Source: an uncultured Blautia sp.
GTDB lineage: Bacteria > Bacillota > Clostridia > Lachnospirales > Lachnospiraceae
Length of the DNA stretch: 14,225 nt
Assembly (NCBI GenBank): GCA_900556555.1
Contig: USPF01000054.1
Coordinates: 1-14,225 of the forward strand
Direction of reading: 5' to 3'
Shown here: in pieces, positions 1 to 7,659 of the stretch
How positions within the stretch are numbered: the first letter of the stretch is position 1
How the letters are laid out: every line of letters begins with the position of its first letter
Notes under the pieces: model-generated
The model's input: the letters and a program-made list of their open reading frames with translations, nothing else
Told to the model about the DNA's origin: nothing
Database searches by the model: none
Made by a program: the position numbers and the translations under genes

Positions 1-495
1 GTGGTTTTTGGGTTGACGTGCTTTGAACAGTAGCGGTATTTCTCTTAATAGTATTTTGATGATATTTATGATTTGCTGCATGAAGTCTTTAAAAAACAAT
101 TTAATGATTTCTGTAATGCAACAAAAAAGGAAACCTTTTATGAAGAATATGTACGGGCTGCAGATTTTATTACGAAGAATCGTCATGCCATGGAGCATGT
201 TTACAATTCAAAGGACAGGGATTTGATCCGCATTTATATAGAGCGGGTTGCAAGAATTTTCGTGGAACGTTTTGTAAGAGAAGCTGCTGTTTCCTATGAG
301 CTTTCCGAGGAAGGAGTAGAGTATCTGACAGGCTTTTACAGCAATGCTATTACCGGAAACACTATGCACTGGGTGGAAGATGGAATGCCTCCATACCGGG
401 AAAAAATATTATATTTAACTTCAAAATCCTTTGAGTCTACTGTGGAAAATATGATTCAGGTATATATAAAATTTGGAGAACATAACATGCATTGA
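1..495 (+). pseudogene. TetR-family regulator, broken in its DNA-binding domain
   Basis: From base 52 a frame stays open to the TGA at 493-495 and reads YFDDIYDLLHEVF, the usual join between the TetR recognition helix and the ligand domain. It continues as an all-helical C-terminal domain with a tryptophan-containing segment (HWVEDGMPPYREK) typical of TetR_C domains. Upstream this frame has stops at 31-33 and 46-51. The expected HTH text appears in pieces: LTCFEQ in frame 1 (13-30), SGISLN in frame 2 (32-49), then frame 1 again. That pattern fits an extra base near 31 plus a small deletion near 50. TTG codons at 23 and 73 could start shorter products, but no ribosome site precedes them, and the HTH would be absent. 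It lies just upstream of, and co-directional with, the glycerol/lipid operon, so it was probably that operon's regulator (DhaS-like is a guess). A sequencing error is possible. Confidence 0.7.
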
Positions 496-512
496 TTGTA
501 GTTAGAATCAAT
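491..512. promoter_or_regulatory. 22-nt near-palindrome, possible operator
   Basis: ATTGATT (491-497) and AATCAAT (506-512) are perfect inverted copies separated by 8 nt. Over the full 22 nt, 9 of 11 positions pair symmetrically. The size suits a TetR-type operator, and it sits at the 3' end of the regulator fragment, before the operon. It also overlaps the regulator's stop codon, so it may be fortuitous. Confidence 0.3.
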
Positions 513-576
513 ACAGACAAAACAGGGAAAATGTCTGATTTTCAGATGAATCCCTGTTTTTGTCTGTATTTTTTTT
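511..576 (+). terminator. strong rho-independent terminator
   Basis: The left arm at 511-527 (ATACAGACAAAACAGGG) pairs with 552-569 over 17 bp with one bulged T. A second small stem, TCTG/CAGA, lies inside the loop, and the outer stem is followed by a run of eight T's (569-576). It terminates the TetR fragment. It also lies in front of the radical SAM gene, so transcription entering from upstream would have to pass it. Confidence 0.85.
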
Positions 577-589
577 GCCCTTTTTTTCT

Positions 590-595
590 TATGAT
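590..595 (+). promoter_or_regulatory. possible -10 element for the lipid/glycerol operon
   Basis: TATGAT lies 15 nt upstream of the AAAGGAG ribosome site (611-617) of the radical SAM gene and downstream of the terminator. No convincing -35 is seen at 16-18 nt; that position falls in the T-run of the terminator. If real, the promoter would need an activator or would be weak. Confidence 0.3.
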
Positions 596-628
596 AACAA
601 GTAAGAAAACAAAGGAGAACGAAGCAAT

Positions 629-1981
629 ATGGGAATAGCAAAAGAAGTAAAAAAAGCAACAATAAGAAGAGCTTTTCATTATCTGGAAAAGGATCCGGAG
701 AAGAATGCACAGAATTTAATGGAGCTGGTAGACCGTTTTGCAGGTGAAGGCCCGGATTCTTTCCCGACACAAAGAGCGGCATTTCGAAATGTCCTGGAGA
801 ATCCGGATAATAACATGTATCAGCTCATTATGAAGGTGCTGAAGGAAACGGATCAGGAGGTTTTGAAAGCAACACTGGAAAACTTTTTTTTCAATGCCAA
901 CCTTACAGGATGGCCAAAGCAGGAGGAAAACAGAAAAAAATACGGATGCAATATTCCATGGGCAATCCTTTTGGACCCTACATCAGCCTGCAATCTCCAC
1001 TGTACAGGATGCTGGGCAGCAGAGTACGGAAATAAGCTGAATCTGACAGTGGAAGAGATTGATTCGATTATCAGACAGGGAAAAGAGCTGGGGGTTTACA
1101 TGTATATTTACACAGGTGGAGAGCCTCTGGTAAGGAAAAAAGATCTGATTGCTTTGTGTGAAAAACACAGTGATTGCCAGTTTTTAAGTTTTACAAATGC
1201 GACATTGATTGATGAAGCATTTGCAGAAGAGATGCTTCGTGTAAAGAATTTTATTCCGGCTATCAGTGTAGAAGGATTTGAAAATGCTACAGACGGACGC
1301 AGAGGACAGGGAACCTATCAGAAGGTTGTAAAAGCAATGAAAATACTAAAGGAAAAGCATCTTCCTTTTGGAATTTCCTGTTGTTATACCAGCCAGAATC
1401 TGGATTCTATCAGTTCCTATGACATTGTAGATCAGATGATTGAATGGGGGGCTTATTTTGTCTGGTATTTTCATTATATGCCAGTGGGCAATGATGCAGT
1501 GCCTGCCTTACTTCCCAATCCGGCCCAGAGAACCTTTATGTATCACAGAATCAGGGAAATCAGAAGTACAAAACCGATTTTTGCCATGGATTTTCAGAAT
1601 GACGGGAAGTATGTAGGAGGATGCATTGCAGGAGGAAGAAGATACCTTCATATCAATGCAAATGGAGATGCAGATCCCTGTGTATTTGTACATTATTCCA
1701 ATGCAAATATCAGAGAAAAAACATTGTTGGAATGTCTCCAATCTCCGATTTTTATGGCATATCATGATGGACAGCCATTTCATGAAAATCATTTAAGACC
1801 TTGTCCTATGCTGGAAAATCCGGAAATATTAAGAAATATGGTACATGAAACAGGTGCCTATTCTACTGATTTACAGTCTCCGGAACCAGTAGATCATTTA
1901 TGCGATAAATGTGTTGTATATGCCCATGAGTGGAAACCAGAGGCGGATAAATTATGGACAGGCAAAGAGCGGAAAAACTAA
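629..1981 (+). CDS. radical SAM protein with SPASM/twitch-type C-terminus, function unknown
   Basis: 450 aa, started by ATG after AAAGGAG (611-617). Residues 1-105 form a charged helical N-terminal domain. The radical SAM core carries CNLHCTGC (C121, C125, C128) for the [4Fe-4S]-SAM cluster and the GGEP motif (163-166) that binds the SAM methionine group. The C-terminal part has the SPASM-like pattern GGCIAGGRRY (C332), then INANGDADPC (C351), followed by C392 and the pair C425/C428 (CDKC). These are enough cysteines for at least one auxiliary Fe-S cluster. No leader peptide or precursor gene is visible nearby, so a RiPP-maturase role is not supported. It is the first gene of an operon whose next products are a YbhN-like membrane protein, a lipase-like hydrolase and glycerol/DHA enzymes, and its 3' end overlaps the next gene by 28 nt. 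A lipid or glycerol-derived substrate is inferred from context only. The reaction is unknown. Confidence 0.9.
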   Translation: MGIAKEVKKATIRRAFHYLEKDPEKNAQNLMELVDRFAGEGPDSFPTQRAAFRNVLENPDNNMYQLIMKVLKETDQEVLKATLENFFFNANLTGWPKQEENRKKYGCNIPWAILLDPTSACNLHCTGCWAAEYGNKLNLTVEEIDSIIRQGKELGVYMYIYTGGEPLVRKKDLIALCEKHSDCQFLSFTNATLIDEAFAEEMLRVKNFIPAISVEGFENATDGRRGQGTYQKVVKAMKILKEKHLPFGISCCYTSQNLDSISSYDIVDQMIEWGAYFVWYFHYMPVGNDAVPALLPNPAQRTFMYHRIREIRSTKPIFAMDFQNDGKYVGGCIAGGRRYLHINANGDADPCVFVHYSNANIREKTLLECLQSPIFMAYHDGQPFHENHLRPCPMLENPEILRNMVHETGAYSTDLQSPEPVDHLCDKCVVYAHEWKPEADKLWTGKERKN

Positions 1982-2976
1982 AAAAGATAGGATCTTTAAT
2001 GTTTCGATGTATGTTCTTTTGCTTTCTTATCTGGCTGATTTTTCATAAGGATTACAAGGCAATTTATGAAACAATACGAACCATCCGGCTGGGAGATTTT
2101 GTACTGCTTCTGGTTTTAGGAAATCTCTATTTATGTTTTGGTGCAGCGGCATTCTACATACTGGTGCGGAAATATCATTCTGAATTTACATACCGGCAGG
2201 CATTAAAAACAGCATATTTGGGGATTTTCGGGAACGTTGCTGCCTTTTCCCTTGGGTCTGTTCCACTGCGTACCTACTACCTGCATACACTTGGCATTGA
2301 GGCGGGAGAGGGAATCAGTTTCTTAAACATTGATTACATGCTCCATAAACTTTCTGTCCTTTTGTGTAATACGCTTATGCTGCTGTTTATGGGAAACTGG
2401 CTGGTTTCAGGCCCGGGAAAAATGAAAAGATATCTGCTGGCCGGATATGGATTTTATACGGTTGTCATTCTTGGATTGGCAGGTATTGTTTTTTCAGAAT
2501 ATATTTACAAGCGGATCTGCTTTTTAGTCCTATTATTGCCCGATAAGGGAAAATGGAAAAAAATAAAAAATATCTGCAGGCATCATTTGAGAATCATGCA
2601 TCAAAGTGGAAATAAGGTGAAAACAGATAAAAGAAATATGATAAAAATGATTGCGTTTCATGGGTGCAAATTGTTGGTGATGTATGCAATTCCATTTGTA
2701 TGCCTGCAGTTTACCGGGTATCATGAGCTCACTTTCTGGAAGGCAGAGCTACTTACTGGGGTATCCAATTTATTATCAGGAGTGCTCCCAAATGTTTCAG
2801 GAATGGGTTCGGCAGAAGTAGCATTTCTTTTTGTATATTTACCTTTTATGAAAGACAGTATGGTATCTGCAATCTTAATTTTATATCGGTTTGCTACCTA
2901 TTTCTTTTCGTTTCTTATTAGCATTTTTGTATTTAGAACATTAAGAAAGCAGAAAAAATATAAGGGAGATTTTTAG
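1954..2976 (+). CDS. YbhN/LPG_synthase_TM-family polytopic membrane protein
   Basis: 340 aa, very hydrophobic, with about 7-8 membrane segments (near residues 15-31, 47-71, 86-103, 130-150, 160-182, 185-196, 234-254, 265-280 and 300-329) and a basic cytoplasmic loop at about 197-230. Family features include GSVPLRTYYL (101-110), resembling the conserved PxRxGE-like segment, and LPNVSGMGSAE (278-288), resembling the PxPGGxGxxE motif of UPF0104/YbhN and the flippase half of MprF. The soluble aminoacyl-transferase half of MprF is absent, so it should not make lysyl-phosphatidylglycerol. Family members are linked to lipid translocation or lipid assembly at the membrane. The ATG at 1954 lies inside the radical SAM gene (28-nt overlap), which implies translational coupling; ATG 1999 is an alternative start. 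Substrate unknown. Confidence 0.85.
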   Translation: MDRQRAEKLKKIGSLMFRCMFFCFLIWLIFHKDYKAIYETIRTIRLGDFVLLLVLGNLYLCFGAAAFYILVRKYHSEFTYRQALKTAYLGIFGNVAAFSLGSVPLRTYYLHTLGIEAGEGISFLNIDYMLHKLSVLLCNTLMLLFMGNWLVSGPGKMKRYLLAGYGFYTVVILGLAGIVFSEYIYKRICFLVLLLPDKGKWKKIKNICRHHLRIMHQSGNKVKTDKRNMIKMIAFHGCKLLVMYAIPFVCLQFTGYHELTFWKAELLTGVSNLLSGVLPNVSGMGSAEVAFLFVYLPFMKDSMVSAILILYRFATYFFSFLISIFVFRTLRKQKKYKGDF

Positions 2977-2977
2977 A

Positions 2978-3895
2978 ATGGATATGAGAAAACATAGGCT
3001 GATATCTGAATTTGACGGATTAAGATTAGATGTTGAGGAAGTGGTTCCAGACCGGATCCGGGGAATTGTTCAGATATCACACGGTATGGCAGAACATAAA
3101 GAACGATATGAAGAATTTATGAAATTTCTGGCAGAGCATGATTATATGGCGGTGATTCATGATCATAGAGGACATGGAAACAGTGTAAACGATTTAGTTG
3201 AACTTGGATATTTTTATACAGAGGATATACAGGGAATCATAGAAGATCTTCATCAGATAACCAGATGGATCAAGGAACAGTATCCGGGACTTCCAATCTA
3301 TTTATTTAGTCACAGTATGGGAACTTTAGTAGCCAGAAATTATATGAAAAAATACGATTCTGATATTCAAAAATTGATTTTATGCGGTCCTCCTACAAAA
3401 AATGCAGGGGCAGCGTCTGCACTGCTTATGGCAAAGGCATCCAGAACCATGAAGGGAGGCATGTACCGGAATCAGTATATACATAATCTGGCTTTTAAGG
3501 GATATGACAGAGATGAAAAAACAGCTAATAACTGGCTTTCTACAGATACCGAAAAAGTAGAAGCATATAATAACAATCCTCTCTGTGGATATGTTTTTAC
3601 GAATAATGGATTTATTAATTTGTTTCAACTGATGCAGGAGGCTTTTTCTACAAAAGGATGGGAAAAAAACAATTTAACATTACCGATTCTAATGATTGCA
3701 GGGGAAGAAGACCCGGTGATACAAAGCAGAGAAAAGTTTGAACAATTAGAACAGTTTTTAAAGGGAATGGGTTACTCTGATATCAAAAGTAAACTGCATC
3801 CAGGTATGCGCCATGAACTGTTAAATGAAAGAAATAAGGAGCAGGTTTATCAGGAAATTTTAGCATTTATTGACGAAACGGAGGAAGCAATATGA
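2978..3895 (+). CDS. alpha/beta hydrolase, monoacylglycerol lipase / lysophospholipase-like
   Basis: 305 aa of the Hydrolase_4 (PF12146) type, a typical length. Visible elements are the oxyanion-hole segment HGMAEHKERY (35-44), DHRGHGNS (62-69), the nucleophile elbow FSHSMG with Ser113, the acid GEEDPV with Asp245, and the catalytic His279 in MRHELLNE. No signal peptide or membrane anchor is seen, so it should be cytoplasmic. HGMAEH..RY and the RGHGxS loop are shared with monoacylglycerol lipases and PldB-type lysophospholipases. The ATG sits one base after the upstream stop, preceded by GGGAG, and the stop overlaps the next start (ATGA at 3892). With a glycerol dehydrogenase and DHA kinase directly downstream, release of glycerol from a monoacylglycerol or lysolipid is the natural reading; the true substrate is inferred. 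Confidence 0.85.
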   Translation: MDMRKHRLISEFDGLRLDVEEVVPDRIRGIVQISHGMAEHKERYEEFMKFLAEHDYMAVIHDHRGHGNSVNDLVELGYFYTEDIQGIIEDLHQITRWIKEQYPGLPIYLFSHSMGTLVARNYMKKYDSDIQKLILCGPPTKNAGAASALLMAKASRTMKGGMYRNQYIHNLAFKGYDRDEKTANNWLSTDTEKVEAYNNNPLCGYVFTNNGFINLFQLMQEAFSTKGWEKNNLTLPILMIAGEEDPVIQSREKFEQLEQFLKGMGYSDIKSKLHPGMRHELLNERNKEQVYQEILAFIDETEEAI

Positions 3896-5028
3896 GAAAA
3901 GCATTTATATGTCCTACAAAATATGTACAGGGAGAAGATGAGATTTTAAATCTTGGTTATTTCGTAAAAACATTTGGAGAATCAGCACTGTTGATCGCAC
4001 ACCCGGATGATGTGAACAGAGTCAGGGAAAAGCTGGAAAGAACAGCAGAAAAGTTTCAAATTCAGTTTATAGAAAGTGGATTTTGCGGACAATGTTCCAG
4101 AACAGAAGTATCCAGACTTCAGGAGCTTGCGAAGCAGTGGAATTGTACCTGTACCATAGGTCTTGGAGGAGGAAAAGCAATCGATACGGCAAAATGCGTA
4201 GCAGAAGGAAATAATTTGATTATTGTACCTACCATTGCAGCCACGGATGCACCAACCAGTCATTCTGCGGTACTCTATACACCGGAAGGTGCTTTTGACG
4301 ATTATGCATATTTTAAACAGAGCCCCAGTGTGATTCTGGTAGATACCACAGTGATTGCAAATGCTCCTGTACGTTTTCTGGTATCCGGTATGGGAGATGC
4401 ACTTTCTACTTACTTCGAAGCGAGAGCAAATGTGCAGTCCAATACAAGAGTAAATGCAGGTCTTCCATGTGGCTTCAGAGAGGGCGTTTGCGGGGAAGCA
4501 AGAGGAACAAAAGCGGCTTTTGCATTGGCAACGCTTTGTTATGAATCACTGCTGGAAGATGGATGGAAGGCAAAAATGGCCTGTGAAAATCATGTTGTGA
4601 CAGATGCGTTAGAAAAAATAGTGGAAACCAATATTCTTCTTTCTGGTCTTGGTTTTGAGAGTGGAGGATTAGCAGCAGCCCATGCAATCCATGATGGCCT
4701 GACAATTCTGGAAGGCACACACAAGTATTTTCATGGAGAAAAAGTAGCTTTTGGTACCCTGGCACAGCTTGTACTTGAGAATGCACCGATGGAGGAAATA
4801 GAAGAAGTTCTGGAATTCTGCCTGTCTATTGGTCTTCCTGTTTGTTTAGAAGATATCGGGGTTTCCCACATTACGGAAGAAGAACTGATACAGGTAGCCG
4901 AAAAAGCATGCATACCGGAAGAATCCATTTATGCAATGCCGTTTCCGATTACTGTACAGCAGGTAGCGGCTGCAGTCAAGACCGCAGATGCCATTGGAAG
5001 TTCTTATAAACAAAAAATGCAGGGATAA
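3892..5028 (+). CDS. gldA: glycerol dehydrogenase (GldA-type, NAD- and Zn-dependent)
   Basis: 378 aa of the iron/zinc polyol dehydrogenase family. It has the NAD-binding GLGGGKAIDTAK motif (90-101) and the loop PTIAATDAPTSHSAV (113-127). Metal ligands corresponding to the GldA Asp/His/His set are Asp169 (SGMGDALSTYFEA), His264 (AAAHAIHDG) and His281 (HGEKVAFG). It should oxidise glycerol to dihydroxyacetone, the substrate of the kinase encoded next. Slightly longer than the roughly 365-370 aa usual for the family: the extra residues fall around 186-206, right after the metal-binding helix, and include two cysteines (C193, C200). The start overlaps the lipase stop (ATGA), and a GGAGG-like site (GGAGGAAGC) precedes it. 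Other polyols such as 1,2-propanediol are possible substrates. Confidence 0.9.
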   Translation: MRKAFICPTKYVQGEDEILNLGYFVKTFGESALLIAHPDDVNRVREKLERTAEKFQIQFIESGFCGQCSRTEVSRLQELAKQWNCTCTIGLGGGKAIDTAKCVAEGNNLIIVPTIAATDAPTSHSAVLYTPEGAFDDYAYFKQSPSVILVDTTVIANAPVRFLVSGMGDALSTYFEARANVQSNTRVNAGLPCGFREGVCGEARGTKAAFALATLCYESLLEDGWKAKMACENHVVTDALEKIVETNILLSGLGFESGGLAAAHAIHDGLTILEGTHKYFHGEKVAFGTLAQLVLENAPMEEIEEVLEFCLSIGLPVCLEDIGVSHITEEELIQVAEKACIPEESIYAMPFPITVQQVAAAVKTADAIGSSYKQKMQG

Positions 5029-5043
5029 AAGGAGGGATTTGCG

Positions 5044-6864
5044 ATGAAAAAGATTATAAATCAGCCAGAAACTCTGGTGGAAGAGATGTGCTGTGGTATG
5101 GCAGCTGCACATCCGGAATTAGAAGTTATACGAAAATATAAAATCATCAAAAAGAAGACCATGAATCCCAAAAAAGTCAGCCTAATAAGTGGCGGCGGAA
5201 GTGGACATGAGCCTGCACATGGAGGTTTTGTGGGTCAAGGGATGCTGGATGCGGCAGTCTGCGGTGATGTGTTTGCTTCGCCTTCTCAGATTCAGGTATA
5301 TCAGGCCATAAAAGCAACAGCAGGGGAGAAGGGAACACTATTAATCATCAAAAATTACAGCGGAGATATGATGAATTTTAAGAATGGAGCACATCTGGCT
5401 GAAGAAGATGGAATCCAGGTAGAATATGTGAAAGTTGATGATGATATTGCAGTAAAAGACAGTCTATATACCGTTGGGCGAAGAGGCGTGGCAGGAACTG
5501 TTTTGGTGCATAAAATTGCAGGAGCAGCGGCAGAAAAAGGCTATTCTTTAAAACAGGTAAAGGCGGCAGCAGAAAATGCAATTGCCAATATGAGAAGTAT
5601 CGGATTTGCACTTACTTCCTGCACTGTTCCGGCTAAAGGAACCCCAACCTTTTACATAAAAGAGGATGAAATGGAATATGGTGTTGGAATCCATGGAGAA
5701 CCAGGTATTCAAAGAGAAAAAATACCATCAGCAGATGAGTTAGCAGAGCGGATGGTAAGAGCTATTTTAGAAGAATTAGATGTGCAGGAGCAGGATGAGG
5801 TGGCGGTTCTCATCAATGGATTTGGAGGAACACCTTTGCAGGAATTATATTTATTGAATCATTCTGTGACAAAAGAATTAGATAAAAGAAATGTAAAAAT
5901 ATACCGGGAATTTGTAGGAAATTATATGACCAGCATTGATATGGCGGGTGCATCGATATCCATTATGAAGATGAATCATGAGCTGAAAGAATTGCTGGAT
6001 GAAAACTGTCAGACACCTGCTTTTCATGTGAATGGACCAGTTCCGGGCAGTACGTTTCTGCCACTTCCGGATACAGTAAAAGACGAGAAAAGGGATGTGT
6101 TTCAAATTTCCACAGAACCAGCATACGCAGAAATAGGGAAAGAAATCATCACTCTGGAAAATATCATTTATATGACAGATGTCATGAGTGATTGCATTAT
6201 CCGGAACGAAGTTCCGTTTTGTGAACTGGATTCTCATGCAGGAGACGGGGATTTTGGAATGAGTGTTGCAAAGGGATTTAAACAGCTAAAAAGAGAATGG
6301 AATGAAATACTAGAAGAACATGGAAGCTCTATTGGTGAGTTTCTGGATGCCTGTTCCATGGTGATCATGGAACACTGTGGCGGTGCATCAGGCCCTATCT
6401 GGGGCTCTGCTTTCCGGATGGCTGGTAAACAAGCCGGAAAAAAACGGGAATTGTCAAAAAGAGAGTTTGCGGATATGCTGGAGGCTGCTGTAACAGGAAT
6501 TCAGAAGACAGGAGAGTATTCTTTTGGAAGAGGTGCAGTGGTTGGAGATAAAACATTGATTGATGCATTGGTGCCAAGTGTAGACTCCTGGGAGATGCAG
6601 ATTGAACAGAATCAGGATATGAAAACGTTATTTGAGATGGCAGCAGAAGCAGCAGTCCGTGGAGCAAAAAGTACAGAAGAAATTGTGGCAAGAATGGGAC
6701 GTGCAGGCACTGTTGGAGATAGAAGTATTGGGTATCCAGACGCAGGAGCTCACGCTCTTGGTGTCATCTTCACGGAAATATCGCAGGAAATGAAAATAAT
6801 TGTAAAAAAAGTCTTTTCAGATACCTTCGAATGTGTTAATAATATAATATGGTCTTTTATTTAA
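5044..6864 (+). CDS. dhaK: fused DhaK-DhaL dihydroxyacetone kinase
   Basis: 606 aa. The N-terminal DhaK half (about 1-335) has SGGGSGHEPAHGGFVG (49-64), the NYSGDMMNF motif (104-112) and GIHGEPGI, whose His (about 217) forms the covalent hemiaminal with dihydroxyacetone. The C-terminal DhaL half (about 360-585) has the nucleotide/Mg site LDSHAGDGDFG (three Asp at about 397-404) and the GGASGPIWG loop. One chain with both domains and no DhaM suggests direct ATP use rather than the PTS-dependent three-subunit form; this is family knowledge. It converts dihydroxyacetone from the preceding dehydrogenase to DHAP. The RBS AAAGGAGGGA gives good initiation 15 nt after gldA. The chain continues about 22 residues past the normal DhaL end (after ISQEMK) with an AT-rich, unusual tail that overlaps the likely purC promoter zone. 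No terminator is visible between this gene and purC. Confidence 0.92.
   Translation: MKKIINQPETLVEEMCCGMAAAHPELEVIRKYKIIKKKTMNPKKVSLISGGGSGHEPAHGGFVGQGMLDAAVCGDVFASPSQIQVYQAIKATAGEKGTLLIIKNYSGDMMNFKNGAHLAEEDGIQVEYVKVDDDIAVKDSLYTVGRRGVAGTVLVHKIAGAAAEKGYSLKQVKAAAENAIANMRSIGFALTSCTVPAKGTPTFYIKEDEMEYGVGIHGEPGIQREKIPSADELAERMVRAILEELDVQEQDEVAVLINGFGGTPLQELYLLNHSVTKELDKRNVKIYREFVGNYMTSIDMAGASISIMKMNHELKELLDENCQTPAFHVNGPVPGSTFLPLPDTVKDEKRDVFQISTEPAYAEIGKEIITLENIIYMTDVMSDCIIRNEVPFCELDSHAGDGDFGMSVAKGFKQLKREWNEILEEHGSSIGEFLDACSMVIMEHCGGASGPIWGSAFRMAGKQAGKKRELSKREFADMLEAAVTGIQKTGEYSFGRGAVVGDKTLIDALVPSVDSWEMQIEQNQDMKTLFEMAAEAAVRGAKSTEEIVARMGRAGTVGDRSIGYPDAGAHALGVIFTEISQEMKIIVKKVFSDTFECVNNIIWSFI
6843..6848 (+). 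promoter_or_regulatory. possible -10 element of purC promoter
   Basis: A perfect TATAAT lies in the AT-rich last codons of the DHA kinase gene, about 22 nt upstream of the purC ribosome site. No good -35 is found at 16-18 nt, so it rests on one hexamer in AT-rich DNA. Confidence 0.3.
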
Positions 6865-6887
6865 GTGCATAGGGAGGACGTAAAACA

Positions 6888-7571
6888 ATGAAGAAAGTTT
6901 ACGAAGGTAAGACAAAAGACGTATATGAACTTGAGAATGGAAATGTACTTCTGAAATTTAAAGACGATTGTACAGGAAAAGATGGCGTATTCGATCCAGG
7001 CGAAAACAGCGTTGGTTTAACCATTGAAGGAATCGGACGTGCAAATCTTGAAACATCTGTTCATTACTTCGAATTGTTAAAAGAAGCCGGAGTGAAAACT
7101 CATTATGTAAGTGCAAATCTTGAAGACTCAACTATGGAAGTGCTTCCGGGAAAAGTATTTGGACATGGTCTGGAAGTAATCTGCCGTTTAAAAGCAACAG
7201 GAAGTTTTATCCGCCGTTACGGTGCTTACATTGAAGATGGCACACCATTAGAAGGTGGATATGTAGAAGCAACATTCAAAGATGATGCAAAAGGCGATCC
7301 ACTTGTAACATCCGAAGGACTTGCAGCACTTGGTGTTATGAGCCAGGAAATGTTTAACGATATGAAAGAGCAGACACTTCGTATTACAAGAATCGTTGCA
7401 GACGATCTTGCAAAGAAAGGTCTTGATCTTTATGATATCAAATTTGAATTTGGATATCACAACGATGAAGTTATCCTGATTGATGAGATCGCAAGTGGTA
7501 ACATGCGTGTTTACAAAGATGGTAAGATTGTAGAGCCTATGGAACTTACAAAACTCATTTTAGAGAAATAA
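6888..7571 (+). CDS. purC: SAICAR synthetase (phosphoribosylaminoimidazole-succinocarboxamide synthase)
   Basis: 227 aa, about the family length. It joins aspartate to CAIR with ATP in de novo purine synthesis, in the cytosol. Evidence: the N-terminal [12 protein letters not shown] nucleotide-binding strand (5-16), [11 protein letters not shown] (97-107) matching SAICAR synthetase signature 1, LYDIKFEFG (181-189) matching signature 2, and the acidic LIDE (197-200). It ends with [14 protein letters not shown] rather than the DxxRxWD of many PurC proteins, so it belongs to a divergent branch. RBS AGGGAGG. Codon choice (CTT, CGT and GTT enriched) differs from the lipid operon upstream and suggests higher expression. 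It stands apart from other pur genes here and has its own terminator. Confidence 0.95.
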   Translation: MKKVYEGKTKDVYELENGNVLLKFKDDCTGKDGVFDPGENSVGLTIEGIGRANLETSVHYFELLKEAGVKTHYVSANLEDSTMEVLPGKVFGHGLEVICRLKATGSFIRRYGAYIEDGTPLEGGYVEATFKDDAKGDPLVTSEGLAALGVMSQEMFNDMKEQTLRITRIVADDLAKKGLDLYDIKFEFGYHNDEVILIDEIASGNMRVYKDGKIVEPMELTKLILEK

Positions 7572-7584
7572 GAGAAACAAAACA

Positions 7585-7613
7585 AGGGCTTTTCCGCATG
7601 GAAAGGCTCTTTT
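7585..7613 (+). terminator. terminator of purC
   Basis: An 11-bp stem AGGGCTTTTCC / GGAAAGGCTCT (7585-7595 / 7600-7610, two G-U pairs) with a GCAT loop is followed by TTTT. It lies 13 nt after the purC stop. Confidence 0.75.
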
Positions 7614-7647
7614 ACAATCTCATTAGGGAGAGTATTAAGCGAAAGAC

Positions 7648-7651
7648 GAGG
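7648..7651 (+). promoter_or_regulatory. ribosome site deciding the SlyD-like start
   Basis: GAGG is spaced 8 nt from ATG 7660 and only 2 nt from ATG 7654, which favours the downstream start. Confidence 0.6.
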
Positions 7652-7659
7652 AAATGATT

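Noticed and set aside
23..226. 67-aa frame-2 ORF at the left edge
   Set aside because: Only its first part matches a TetR helix; after that it is an out-of-frame reading of the TetR C-terminal domain.
456..782. 108-aa minus-strand ORF across the terminator and radical SAM start
   Set aside because: Low-complexity Leu/Phe/Lys runs from the terminator's T-rich tract; antisense to a clear gene, with no ribosome site.
629..1981. RiPP (sactipeptide/ranthipeptide) maturase
   Set aside because: The SPASM-like cysteines would fit, but no precursor peptide, protease or exporter lies next to it; the neighbours are lipid and glycerol genes.
1954..2976. Full MprF-type lysyl-phosphatidylglycerol synthase
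   Set aside because: Only the membrane half is present; the soluble aminoacyl-transferase domain is missing.
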